NCBI RefSeq assembly: GCF_014297445.1
Contig: NZ_JACORU010000009.1
Span: 1 to 64,000, forward strand
Direction of reading: 5' to 3'
Length of the DNA: 64,000 nt
Source: Ramlibacter albus
Lineage (GTDB): Bacteria; Pseudomonadota; Gammaproteobacteria; Burkholderiales; Burkholderiaceae_C
Part shown: piece by piece, positions 43,052 to 51,661 of the stretch
Layout of the letters: every line of letters begins with the position of its first letter
How positions within the stretch are numbered: the stretch's first letter is position 1
The notes under the pieces: generated by a model
Told to the model about the DNA's origin: nothing
Database searches by the model: none
The model's input: the letters and a program-made list of their open reading frames with translations, nothing else
Made by a program: the position numbers and the translations under genes

Positions 43052-43767
43052 ATCGCCGCGAACGCGCGAGTCTGCGCCTCGACATGCGCGGCCATGCAGT
43101 CCGCAAGGTCGTCGCCGAGACCGAGGGCCAACCCGAGCTTGGCAACGGAAAGCCCCGAAGGGGCGAGCGCGGCCAGTTCCTCGGCCACCGCCTGCGCGCG
43201 CTGCTCCAGCGCATCCCGCTCGCACGGTTCGGCAATGAGACCGAGCGCATAAGCCCGCGACGCATCGATGTTGCGGCCGAACAGCGACATCTCGGCGGCC
43301 AGGTGCTTGCCGATCAGACGCGGCATGAGGTACGCGCCACCCGCAAGCCCCCGATGCACCTCCGGAAACCCGAACTTCGCACCGTGCACCGCAATCACGT
43401 GGTCGCTGCACAGGGCCAGCGCCGCGCCACCGCCCAACGCATCGCCCTGCACGAGCGCCACGATGGGTTTCGGGTGGCGAACCATCTCGACATAAAGCGC
43501 GAGGATGTTCTGCATGGCCGCGCGGAAGTCCTCGACGCCGAAGCGGCGGAACTCCTTGACGTCGGCACCCGCGCTGAACGCGCGGCCTTGCGCGCGCACG
43601 AACACACCATGGCGAGCGTCATCGGCCGCCGCCTCGCGCAACGCCGCGCGCAACTGCGCCACCGTCTCGCCGGACAACGGGTTCAGCCCGTTCTCCGAGA
43701 CGAGGCACAGCTCGGCGAACACGCGCCCACCGGCGCGGCGCTCGCTGCGTTCGACCTGCGTGCCCAA
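43000..43767 (-). CDS. Enoyl-CoA hydratase/isomerase-family protein
   Basis: The 255-residue crotonase has the CoA/oxyanion segment QGRAFSAGADVKEFRRFG and VQGDALGGGAALALCSDHVIA. One catalytic Glu remains in FGFPEVHRGL, but the second position (usually Glu in AxEA) is Ser in DASRAYALGLI. Two Glu are used for simple hydration, so an isomerase or lyase role is possible. Its start lies 2 bp beyond the amidohydrolase stop, so the two genes form an operon under operator 4. Confidence 0.85.
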   Translation of the reverse strand: MGTQVERSERRAGGRVFAELCLVSENGLNPLSGETVAQLRAALREAAADDARHGVFVRAQGRAFSAGADVKEFRRFGVEDFRAAMQNILALYVEMVRHPKPIVALVQGDALGGGAALALCSDHVIAVHGAKFGFPEVHRGLAGGAYLMPRLIGKHLAAEMSLFGRNIDASRAYALGLIAEPCERDALEQRAQAVAEELAALAPSGLSVAKLGLALGLGDDLADCMAAHVEAQTRAFAAIQPNTPSSRSPEMRSGA

Positions 43768-43769
43768 GC

Positions 43770-45458
43770 TCAGCCCCGGCCCTTGCGCAGCAAGCGCCCC
43801 GGCATCGCGTCACCGGCAACCAGCGCGTCGCGTCCTTGCTCGCGCACAACCACACCATTGACGATCACCGCATCCACGCCGATCGCATCGGACACCAGCC
43901 GCGGCTCTCCCGCGGGAAGGTCGTTCACGCGGCGCAGCGGGCCGGCCGCGACGGTATCCGGGTCGAACACCACCACGTCCGCCGAGCGGCCCACCGCCAG
44001 CAGGCCGCGGTCGGTGATGCCGAAAACCTCGGCCGGCCGCGTCGTCAGCATGCGCACGGCCTGCTCCAGCGACAGCACCTTCTTCTCGCGCACCCAGCGG
44101 CCCAGCAGGTGCGTCGCCTGGCAGGCATCGCACAGCTGGCTCGCGTGCGCGCCGGCGTCGGACAGGCCCAGCACCATGGCGGGGTTGGTGAGCAGCTCCT
44201 GCACCTGGTCTTCGTCGTGGTTGGCCAGCGGAATGCGAAAGCGCGCCTGCAGCTCGGTCGCCAGCGCCATGTCGAGCACCAGGTCGACGGGATGGACGTT
44301 GCGCTCGCGCGCCACGTCCACCACCATGCGCTCTTCCAGCGCCGGTTCGGCCGCGAACTCGACGATGGCCATCTGCTCGAACGAATGGCGCAGGCCCGGC
44401 CACGCGGTGTCCCAGCGGTCGCGGAACTGCTGGCGGAACATGGGGTCGCGATAGATCGCGAGCTTGCCCCGGAAGTCGGCCGCGGCCACGGGCTTGAAGA
44501 AGGACATGCCCTCCAGCACGCCGGGCTCGCGGAACTGGAACTCGAAGTTGAGCGGGCGCGGCGTCACCTGCGGCGCGACGCGCAGCCCGCGCCCGGCCAT
44601 CTCCACCGTCTTCGCGAGCTGGTCGTGATGCGTCGACTTGCCGAAGGCCGAGCCCGCGAGCAGGGCCGACCAGCTGATGGGAACACCCGACTCCACGGCC
44701 AGCTGCTCGATCTGCTCGAGCATGAGGCCGGATCCCAGCGTCGTCTGCAGCATGCCGTGGCCGGCGTCGCGCATCGTCGACACGAGTTCGCGCACTTCGT
44801 CGAAGGCCGCGGCGCGGCTGGCGACCTGGCGGCCCTGGAAGCCGAGGTGGCCCTGGAACTTGGAGGTGGCGAGCCCCAGCGCACCCGCGTCGAGCGCCTC
44901 CTGCAGGATGCGGCGCATCGCGGCGCGTTCCTCGTCGGTGGCTTCGCGCTCGGTCGCCTCCTCGCCCATCACGTACAGGCGCAGCGGCGTGTGGCCCAGC
45001 AACGCCGCCACGTTGATCGCCGTGCCGCGCTTTTCCACCACGTCGAGGTATTCGGGGAAGGTCTCGAAGCCCCAGTCGCCCAGGCCTTCGCGCAGCGCGG
45101 CGCCGCTCATGCCCTCGACCTTTTCCAGGGTCTGCACGATCAGCGGGCGATGGTCGCGGCGGACCGGCGCGATGCCGAAGCCGCAATTGCCCATCACCAC
45201 CGTGGTCACGCCGTGCCACGGGGAGATCGACAGCAGCTTGTCCCACAGGACCTGCGCGTCGTAGTGCGTGTGCACGTCGACGAAGCCGGGGCACACCACG
45301 CGGCCGGTCGCGTCGATCTCGCGCGCGGCGCTGCCGGGTGCGTCGCCCAGGGCGACGATGCGCCCGTCCTTGATCGCAACGTCGGCGCGGCGGCCGGGCG
45401 TGCCGGTGCCGTCCACGAGCAGCCCGCCCGTGATCTTCAGGTCATAGTCGAATGGCAC
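43770..45458 (-). CDS. D-aminoacylase-like amidohydrolase
   Basis: The 562-residue TIM-barrel amidohydrolase has GFVDVHTHYDAQVLWD, the HxH metal motif, then VVMGNCGFGIAPVRRD. Later LSDAGAHASQLCDACQATHLLGRW matches the N-acyl-D-amino-acid deacylase branch. It would cleave an N-acyl or related amide bond. GTG 45458 is preferred over an earlier ATG at 45485 because AAGGAG lies 6 bases upstream. Operator 4 lies 61.5 bp from the start, with GATCAT as the -10. A crotonase gene follows. Confidence 0.87.
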   Translation of the reverse strand: MPFDYDLKITGGLLVDGTGTPGRRADVAIKDGRIVALGDAPGSAAREIDATGRVVCPGFVDVHTHYDAQVLWDKLLSISPWHGVTTVVMGNCGFGIAPVRRDHRPLIVQTLEKVEGMSGAALREGLGDWGFETFPEYLDVVEKRGTAINVAALLGHTPLRLYVMGEEATEREATDEERAAMRRILQEALDAGALGLATSKFQGHLGFQGRQVASRAAAFDEVRELVSTMRDAGHGMLQTTLGSGLMLEQIEQLAVESGVPISWSALLAGSAFGKSTHHDQLAKTVEMAGRGLRVAPQVTPRPLNFEFQFREPGVLEGMSFFKPVAAADFRGKLAIYRDPMFRQQFRDRWDTAWPGLRHSFEQMAIVEFAAEPALEERMVVDVARERNVHPVDLVLDMALATELQARFRIPLANHDEDQVQELLTNPAMVLGLSDAGAHASQLCDACQATHLLGRWVREKKVLSLEQAVRMLTTRPAEVFGITDRGLLAVGRSADVVVFDPDTVAAGPLRRVNDLPAGEPRLVSDAIGVDAVIVNGVVVREQGRDALVAGDAMPGRLLRKGRG

Positions 45459-45511
45459 GCGTAGCTCCTTGTTGACGAGGAGCATGATCCGGGGCCGCTG
45501 CGGCGCCTGAA

Positions 45512-45527
45512 TCGTCCGAACGGACGA
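45512..45527 (-). promoter_or_regulatory. Regulon operator 4, TCGTCCG-AA-CGGACGA (perfect 7-2-7 palindrome)
   Basis: It lies between the stop of the racemase-like gene (45530) and the start of the amidohydrolase gene. The centre is at 45519.5; the minus-strand hexamer GATCAT starts at 45489, 30.5 bp away, and gives a leader of about 20 bases that includes AAGGAG. This and operator 8 are the most symmetrical copies. Confidence 0.72.
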
Positions 45528-45529
45528 AT

Positions 45530-46603
45530 TTACCGGCGCCAGGCGCGCAGGAAGTCCTCGTCCGCTTCGCGGCTGGCCTGCGGCTGCCCCGCCGGCGTGC
45601 GGGAGAAACGCGGTGCCGGGGCGGGCTGGACCACGCCGTCCACGGTGACGAAACCACCGCGAGCCCGATGCTGCGGATGCGCAGGCGCCTCGTCCCAGTC
45701 GAGCACGGGCGTGAGGCAGGCGTCGCGCCCCTCGGCGAGGGCGCACCACTCGTCCCGGCTGCGCTGCAGGAAGACCTGCGCCAACTGCGCCTTGAAGGCG
45801 GGCCAGCGCGCGCGGTCCCATTGCGCCGTGCGCATCTCGCCCTCAATGGCGCACAAGTCCATCAATTGCGCGTAGAACTGCGGCTCGTTCGCGGCCACGG
45901 CGACGTACCGGCCGTCCGCGCAGCGATAGGCGTTGTAGAAGTGCGCGCCACCGTCGAGGTGGTTCTCTCCGCGCCCGCCGCTCCAGCGGCCGCTCGCCCG
46001 CATGCCGTAGAAGAGCGACGCGAGCAGCGTCGAGCCTTCGCTCATCGCGGCGTCGACCACCTGCCCGCGGCCGGACACGTTGCGTTCCTGCAGCGCGGCA
46101 AGCAGGCCCACGGCGAGCAGCATCGCCCCGCCGCCGTAGTCGCCCACCAGGTTCAGCGGGGGCACCGGCGGCTCGCCCGGGCGCCCGATGGCGTGCAGCG
46201 CGCCGCTCAGGCCGAGATAGTTGATGTCATGGCCCGCCACCTGGGCCAGCGGCCCGTCCTGCCCCCATCCCGTCATGCGGCCGTACACGAGGCGCGGGTT
46301 GCGCTGCATGCACTCGCTCGGGCCCAGCCCGAGGCGCTCCATCACGCCGGGGCGGAAACCCTCGATCAGGATGTCGGCGCTGCCGGCGAGTTCCAGCGCG
46401 GTGGCCCGGCCCTCGTCCGAACGAAGGTCGAGCGCGATGCGGTGCCGCCCGCGCCCGGGCACGTCGAAGCGGCTCGCTTCGGCGCCGATGCGCGTGACCT
46501 GCAGCACCTGCGCGCCCAGGTCGGCCAGCAGCATCGCGCAAAAAGGCGCGGGGCCGATGCCACCGGCCTCCAGCACGCGGATTCCCGCCAACGGTCCATT
46601 CAT
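45530..46603 (-). CDS. Alpha-methylacyl-CoA racemase-like protein (CaiB/BaiF family)
   Basis: The 357 residues contain [35 protein letters not shown]125DINYLGLSG and NLVGD155YGGGA. H125 and D155 match the proton-shuttle pair of mycobacterial racemase (His126/Asp156), and the protein lacks the transferase Asp motif. Racemases convert 2R to 2S methylacyl-CoA so that dehydrogenases can act. The ATG at 46603 is preferred over a GTG at 46612; a TATAGT -10 from operator 5 puts +1 one base before it. It has the same EEC tail pattern [10 protein letters not shown] as two paralogues at 59162 and 61424. Confidence 0.85.
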   Translation of the reverse strand: MNGPLAGIRVLEAGGIGPAPFCAMLLADLGAQVLQVTRIGAEASRFDVPGRGRHRIALDLRSDEGRATALELAGSADILIEGFRPGVMERLGLGPSECMQRNPRLVYGRMTGWGQDGPLAQVAGHDINYLGLSGALHAIGRPGEPPVPPLNLVGDYGGGAMLLAVGLLAALQERNVSGRGQVVDAAMSEGSTLLASLFYGMRASGRWSGGRGENHLDGGAHFYNAYRCADGRYVAVAANEPQFYAQLMDLCAIEGEMRTAQWDRARWPAFKAQLAQVFLQRSRDEWCALAEGRDACLTPVLDWDEAPAHPQHRARGGFVTVDGVVQPAPAPRFSRTPAGQPQASREADEDFLRAWRR

Positions 46604-46638
46604 CCGCGCCACTATAGGGGGCGCGCTGAGTGTCTCAA

Positions 46639-46654
46639 CCGTCCGAATCGACGA
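46639..46654. promoter_or_regulatory. Regulon operator 5, CCGTC-CGAATC-GACGA, at the regulator's own promoter
   Basis: The centre (46646.5) is 43.5 bp from the racemase-like start (46603, minus strand) with TATAGT starting 30.5 bp away at 46616. On the plus strand no hexamer fits at 30.5 bp. Instead TAGAAT at 46661-46666 is the likely -10 of the regulator gene, so the operator overlaps that promoter's -35 region. This suggests activation leftward and autorepression rightward. Confidence 0.68.
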
Positions 46655-46692
46655 TATCCCTAGAATGGGTTCGCGCAGAGCCAGCGCATTGC

Positions 46693-49416
46693 ATGACTTC
46701 TACCGCAGTCCCTCCCACCCGCACGCCGCTGCTGCGCAGCCGCGTGATGGCGCAGTCGAGCAAGTTCAACCTGCCCGGCACCAACGCCGCATTGGTGCGC
46801 CGCGCGGCGATCGCCGAACGCGTCGAGCGCGCCGCCGCCGCCAAGCTCATCCTCGTGCGCGCCCCGGCCGGCTTCGGCAAGACGACCGCGCTGCGCCAGA
46901 TCCACGAGCAGCTGAGCGCGGCCGGCGTCGCCACGGCGTGGATCACCGTCGACGCCGCCGACAACGACGTGCCGCGTTTCCTCAGCTGCCTGGCCGAGGC
47001 GGTGGCCCGCTTGCAGATCGAGGACGCGGCCGCCACCAGCGCCGACGCCGAAGCCGTGGCCCTGCTCGAGCGTGAAGGCCCGCCCTTCGCCCTCTTCCTC
47101 GACGAATTCGAAACCCTGCAGTCGGCCGCCGTGATCGGCCTCGTGCGCGAAGTGATCGAGCGGCTGCCGCGCAACGGGCGCGTGGTGATCGGTTCGCGCA
47201 GCCTGCCCGACGTGGGCCTGGGCCGCCTGCGCGTGCGTGGGCAGCTCGTGGAGATCGGCGCCGACGTGCTGCGCTTCAGCGCCGCGGAGACCGCCGAATT
47301 CCTGCGCCTGCGCGGCCTGCCCGCGTTGCCGCCCGACACGCTGGAGCTGCTGCACGCGCGCACCGAAGGCTGGATCGCGGCGCTGCTGCTCGTGTCGATG
47401 GCATTGGGCAGCCATGAAGCGGCCGCGGACTTCATCCAGCGCCTGTCGGGTTCCGGCGGGGCCATCGCGGAGTACCTGGCCGAGGACGTGCTGGGCCGCC
47501 AGCCGCCCGAAGTGCGCGAGTTCCTGCAGCGCACGAGCATCCTGCGGCAGCTCAATGCGCCGCTGTGCCAGGCGCTCGTGCCGCGCACCGACTGCGCCGC
47601 GATGCTCGAGCGGCTGCATGCGTCGAGCCTGTTCCTGCTGCCGCTCGAGACCGAAAGCGCCGAGCCCAACTATCGCTACCACGCCCTCTTCGCCAATTTC
47701 CTGCGCACGCAGCTCGCGCGCGAGCACCCGGAAGACCTGCTGCGGCTGCACTTGTCGGCCTGCGCGTGGTACGAGTCGGTCGGCCGCCCCGTGCCGGCCA
47801 TCGACCATGCGATCGAAGGCGGCGACTACCCCCATGCGCTGTCGCTGCTGGAGCAGCATGGCCAGCGCTTCGTCGAGCAGGGGCGCATGCGCCTGCTTGC
47901 ACGCTGGTTCGCGGCGATCCCGCCCGAGCAGTTGAAGCAGCATCCGCGCATGCAGGCGCTGTACGTGTGGGCCGTGCTCTTCACCCAGGGCGCGTCCGAG
48001 GGCATGGCGCTGCTGGCCGCGAGCGGCATCGAATCGAGCGAGGACCCGACGATCCGCGCCCACGTCAACGCGCTGCAGCCGCTGCTGCTGGCGATGCTGG
48101 ACCGCTACGACGAAGCCAACCCCATCGGCCGCGCGGGCCTTGCGCGCCTTCCCACCGCCGTGCCCTTTGCCGACACGGTGCTGATCAACTGCATGGCGCA
48201 CGTCACTTCCGTGCTCGGCGAGAAGCGCGAAGCGCAGCGCCTGCTCGACGCCGCGCGGCAGACGCAGAGCAGCAGCGTGTTCAACCGCATGTACACCGAG
48301 TCGACCGAGGGCTTGCTGGACATCGAGCGAGGCCGCTTCCGGCAGGCGACCGCGCGCTTTCGCATCGCGGTCGATGCCACGACGCGCGAGGCCGACTACA
48401 GCCACACCGGTGGCAACGCGTGGGCCGGCGTGCTCTATGCAGCCGCGATGTACGAGGCCAACGAACTGGAAGCATGCGACCGCTTGCTCAACGTCTACCT
48501 GCCGCTCGCGCGCGAGGTGGGCCTGCCCGACCACATGATCAGCAGCTATGCGATGCGCTCGCGGCTGCTGTTCTGGCGCGGTGACGTCGACGGCGCGCTG
48601 CGCACGCTCACCGAGCTGGAGACGCTGGGCAACCTTCGCAAGCTGCCGCGCGTCGTGGCGACGGCGAAACTCGAACGCGCCCGCATGCTGATGCGCCAGG
48701 GCAATGCCTATGGCGCGAAGGAAGAGCTCGACCGCGCGGACGACAAGGCCGTCTGGGAGCGCGTGGCGCGCCAGCGCCTGCCCGCGCACGACGTGCTGGA
48801 CATCGGCATCGCGCGCCTGCGCTGGGAGATCCTGTTCGGCGACGCCGCCGAGGCGTTGCGCCGCATCGACGCGGACCTGCCCGCCATCGACGCCGAAGCC
48901 CGCGTGCGCCGCAGCCGCAAGCTGCGCGTGCTCAAGTCGATGGCTTTGTGGAAGCTCAAGCAGGTCGACGCGTCAGCCGACGTGATGCGCGACATCCTGC
49001 TCGAAGGCAGCCGCGAGGGTTTCCTGCGCCTCATCGCCGACGACGGCGTGCACGTCGCCGGGCCGATCCAGGCGGTGCTGGCGCCGCTGAAGGCCGCGCC
49101 CGAGAAGTCCGACCCGATCCTGCTCGAATACGTCCAGCGCGTGCTGGAGGCGCTCGGCCCCGATGCGCTCGCCGCCGAACCCGCGCAAGCGGCCGCGGCC
49201 ACCGACGTGCCGTGGCAGGTGGAGCCGCTCACGCAGAAGGAGATGCAGGTGCTGAAGCTGCTGGCGGAGGGTTACTCCAACAGTGCGATGTCCGAGAAGC
49301 TTTTCGTTTCCGACAGCACGGTGCGCACGCACCTGCGCAACATCAACATGAAGCTGGGCGCGCAGAACCGGACGCAGGCGGTGTCGCTGGCGAGGCGCTA
49401 CGGGTTGATCCGTTAG
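46693..49416 (+). CDS. MalT/LAL-type LuxR-family transcriptional activator, proposed regulon master
   Basis: The 907-residue protein has an N-terminal STAND-type ATPase: Walker A APAGFGKTT near residue 58, Walker B ALFLDEFE and an arginine-rich sensor segment. A long helical repeat region (tetratricopeptide-like) runs to about 830. It ends with a LuxR HTH: LTQKEMQVLKLLAEGYSNSAMSEKLFVSDSTVRTHLRNINMKLGAQNRTQ. Such proteins are ATP- and ligand-dependent activators, as MalT and AlkS. ATG 46693 is chosen over GTG 46630 because the operator and -10 lie between the two. It shares its promoter region with a racemase-like gene carrying the regulon site, which points to this protein as the regulator of the YCGTC-N6-GACGA sites (inference). 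Confidence 0.88.
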   Translation: MTSTAVPPTRTPLLRSRVMAQSSKFNLPGTNAALVRRAAIAERVERAAAAKLILVRAPAGFGKTTALRQIHEQLSAAGVATAWITVDAADNDVPRFLSCLAEAVARLQIEDAAATSADAEAVALLEREGPPFALFLDEFETLQSAAVIGLVREVIERLPRNGRVVIGSRSLPDVGLGRLRVRGQLVEIGADVLRFSAAETAEFLRLRGLPALPPDTLELLHARTEGWIAALLLVSMALGSHEAAADFIQRLSGSGGAIAEYLAEDVLGRQPPEVREFLQRTSILRQLNAPLCQALVPRTDCAAMLERLHASSLFLLPLETESAEPNYRYHALFANFLRTQLAREHPEDLLRLHLSACAWYESVGRPVPAIDHAIEGGDYPHALSLLEQHGQRFVEQGRMRLLARWFAAIPPEQLKQHPRMQALYVWAVLFTQGASEGMALLAASGIESSEDPTIRAHVNALQPLLLAMLDRYDEANPIGRAGLARLPTAVPFADTVLINCMAHVTSVLGEKREAQRLLDAARQTQSSSVFNRMYTESTEGLLDIERGRFRQATARFRIAVDATTREADYSHTGGNAWAGVLYAAAMYEANELEACDRLLNVYLPLAREVGLPDHMISSYAMRSRLLFWRGDVDGALRTLTELETLGNLRKLPRVVATAKLERARMLMRQGNAYGAKEELDRADDKAVWERVARQRLPAHDVLDIGIARLRWEILFGDAAEALRRIDADLPAIDAEARVRRSRKLRVLKSMALWKLKQVDASADVMRDILLEGSREGFLRLIADDGVHVAGPIQAVLAPLKAAPEKSDPILLEYVQRVLEALGPDALAAEPAQAAAATDVPWQVEPLTQKEMQVLKLLAEGYSNSAMSEKLFVSDSTVRTHLRNINMKLGAQNRTQAVSLARRYGLIR

Positions 49417-49422
49417 TGCCTG

Positions 49423-50409
49423 TCACCCCGGACTCGATCCGGGGTCCATTGCCGCGAGGTACTGGTCCCATATCTGCTGCACGACCTGGGCCTGAAGCCG
49501 GTCCTTCGGCGCCTTCTGCGGATCACGTCCACGCTTCGCGGCCAGCTCGCGCTTGAGACGAATGAAATCGAGCGGATGCACGGTGCGCATCGTCGCCATC
49601 TCGCCGTTCGCGCTGACGACGAGATGCTCGAACTTCCGCGCGCTCGCAATCTTCTCGCCTTGGTCCACCTGCACGGCCCAGAAGTCGTCTTCGTCGTCGG
49701 ACATGGGCATCGGATGCGGGTCACCGTCGACGGCGGTGCGGCGTATCACGTCGACCTCGAACCCGTCGTCGTTGACGGCGGTCTGCAATTGATCTCGCAT
49801 CACGCGGAATGACGGATCTGCTTTCTGGAGCACGCCAATCAGCGAAGCGGTGTCGCCCTTCTTCAGCGTACTGGCGAACGCGAGGCGTTGCCGGGCGTCG
49901 AACAGGAGGTCGAGGTCCCGTGTCGCGAGCGCGCCGGGGTCCGCGAGAACGCCAGCAGCCGTTTCGTAGGCGTAGATCGCGTGCGTGCCGACCACCATGA
50001 ACTTGTCCGCAAGCCCTGCCGCCTCGAGCGCGGCGAGAATCCGCACCACGATGTTCGGCGTGCGGCCGACGCGATACAACCGGTTGAGCTTGCGCTGCTC
50101 CTCCAGCCTGCGCTTGATGGCCTTGAGGCGTTCCTGAGCGCGCAGCTTGCGTTGCTGGAAACTCGCGTGCATCGCCTCCGTCTCGGCGCTGCGCGGCCCG
50201 AGCGACTTCTGCGTACCGGTTGCAGATTTGCGAAGCAGATAGGTCCGCCCCCCCGCCGACTTCCAGACCATCGACCCCTTGACCTGTTTCGCCTCGCGCG
50301 CAGCTTCCGTGAACGCGCGCCACGTGGCCCGCGCGTTCACCAGTTCGCGCAGCTGGTTCTCGTCGAGTTGCAGCAGGTATCGCAGGGCTTTTTCCCAGTA
50401 AATCGGCAA
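49423..50409 (-). CDS. GSU2403-family nucleotidyltransferase-fold protein
   Basis: The 328-residue protein has MVVGTHAIYAYETAAG then ATRDLDLLFDARQRL, the DxD site of the family, and DFIRLKRELAAKRGRD near the end. A Lys/Arg/Glu-rich helical stretch (RLKAIKRRLEEQRKLNRLY) precedes the fold. Substrate and role are unknown; related minimal nucleotidyltransferases occur in toxin-antitoxin pairs, but no partner is next to it. The last seven residues come from a dispersed hairpin repeat. Confidence 0.75.
   Translation of the reverse strand: MPIYWEKALRYLLQLDENQLRELVNARATWRAFTEAAREAKQVKGSMVWKSAGGRTYLLRKSATGTQKSLGPRSAETEAMHASFQQRKLRAQERLKAIKRRLEEQRKLNRLYRVGRTPNIVVRILAALEAAGLADKFMVVGTHAIYAYETAAGVLADPGALATRDLDLLFDARQRLAFASTLKKGDTASLIGVLQKADPSFRVMRDQLQTAVNDDGFEVDVIRRTAVDGDPHPMPMSDDEDDFWAVQVDQGEKIASARKFEHLVVSANGEMATMRTVHPLDFIRLKRELAAKRGRDPQKAPKDRLQAQVVQQIWDQYLAAMDPGSSPG
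49426..49444. terminator. CCCCGGA-CTCGA-TCCGGGG hairpin, repeat-type terminator between convergent genes
   Basis: Perfect 7-bp stem with a 5-base loop, directly after the LuxR gene stop (49416) and overlapping the last codons of the convergent nucleotidyltransferase-like gene (stop 49423). This hairpin is of a kind dispersed in many proteobacterial genomes, and it supplies the DPGSSPG end of that protein. Confidence 0.55.
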
Positions 50410-50457
50410 AACCGCAATTTACTGGGAAATTCCTTGAAAATCAATGCCTTACAACCG

Positions 50458-51639
50458 CTACAACCGCTCAACGATCGTCACATTGGCCATCCCGCCACCT
50501 TCGCACATCGTCTGCAGCCCGTAGCGGCCGCCACGCTGTTGCAGCGCATACAGCAGCGTCGTCATCAGCTTCGTGCCGGACGCACCGAGCGGATGGCCCA
50601 GGGCAATCGCACCGCCATTCACGTTCAGGCGCTCGGCGTCCGCACCCAGCGCCTGCAGCCACGCCAGCGGCACCGGCGCGAAGGCTTCGTTCACTTCGTA
50701 CAGGTCGATGTCGGCGATGTTCATGCCGGCCTTCTCCAGCGCGCGCTGCGTCGCGGGGATCGGTGCTTCGAGCATGATCACCGGGTCGTGCCCGATCACG
50801 CTCATGTGATGGATGCGCGCGAGCGGCTTCACGCCCAGGCGCTTGAGGCCGCGCTCGCTGACCACCATCACGCCGCTCGCGCCGTCGCAGATCTGGCTGG
50901 CGCTGGCGGCGCTGATGCGGCCGCCTTCCTGCAGCAGCTTGACGCCGGCGATGCCTTCGAAGCTCGCATCGGCGCGGATGCCTTCGTCGCGCTTGTGCAC
51001 TTCACCGGTCTCGGCACCGTTCGAATCGCGCACACGCAGCGGCACGATCTCCGCGTCGAAGCGGCCTTCGCTCGCGGCGCGGGCAGCGAGCTGGTGGCTG
51101 CGCAGCGCGTAGCGGTCCAGCGTTTCCTTTTTCAGGCCGTACTTCGTCGCGATCATCTCCGCGCCGACGAACTGGCTGAAGTCGCGGTCGCCATACCGCT
51201 TGCGGATCTCCGGGCTCATGTAGAAGCCCATGCCGTTCTTCTGCGGCAGCGCCGACGGCGTGAACATCGGCACGCGCGTCATGCTCTCCACGCCGGCCGC
51301 GATGACGACGTCCTGCGTGCCCGACATCACGGCCTGCGCCGCGAAGTGCAGCGCCTGCTGCGACGAGCCGCACTGGCGGTCCAGCGAAGTGCCGGGCACC
51401 GACTCGGGCAGGCGCGAGGCCAGCACCGCGTTGCGCGCGACGTTGGTGGACTGCTCGCCCACCTGGCTGACGCAGCCCATGATCACGTCCTCGACCAGCG
51501 CGGGGTCGCAATCGGCGCGCTCGACCAGTGCGTTGAGCACTTGCGCTGCGAGTTCCACCGGGTGCCAGCCGGAAAGCTTGCCGCCGCGGCGGCCCCCGGC
51601 CGTGCGCGCGGCGGCGACGATGTAGGCTTCTTGTGCCAT
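50458..51639 (-). CDS. Acetyl-CoA C-acyltransferase (thiolase)
   Basis: The 393-residue thiolase has all catalytic residues: C90 in DRQC90GSSQQA, H349 in GGAIALGH349PLGASG and C379 in C379EGGGMAN. It breaks 3-oxoacyl-CoA to acetyl-CoA and a shorter acyl-CoA, or joins acetyl-CoA units. AAGGAAGGA lies upstream of ATG 51639. It follows the SDR gene by 22 bp on the same strand, so the dehydrogenase product is passed to thiolysis, completing a beta-oxidation round. Confidence 0.92.
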   Translation of the reverse strand: MAQEAYIVAAARTAGGRRGGKLSGWHPVELAAQVLNALVERADCDPALVEDVIMGCVSQVGEQSTNVARNAVLASRLPESVPGTSLDRQCGSSQQALHFAAQAVMSGTQDVVIAAGVESMTRVPMFTPSALPQKNGMGFYMSPEIRKRYGDRDFSQFVGAEMIATKYGLKKETLDRYALRSHQLAARAASEGRFDAEIVPLRVRDSNGAETGEVHKRDEGIRADASFEGIAGVKLLQEGGRISAASASQICDGASGVMVVSERGLKRLGVKPLARIHHMSVIGHDPVIMLEAPIPATQRALEKAGMNIADIDLYEVNEAFAPVPLAWLQALGADAERLNVNGGAIALGHPLGASGTKLMTTLLYALQQRGGRYGLQTMCEGGGMANVTIVERL

Positions 51640-51661
51640 GTGAGTCCTTCCTTGTGTTGGG

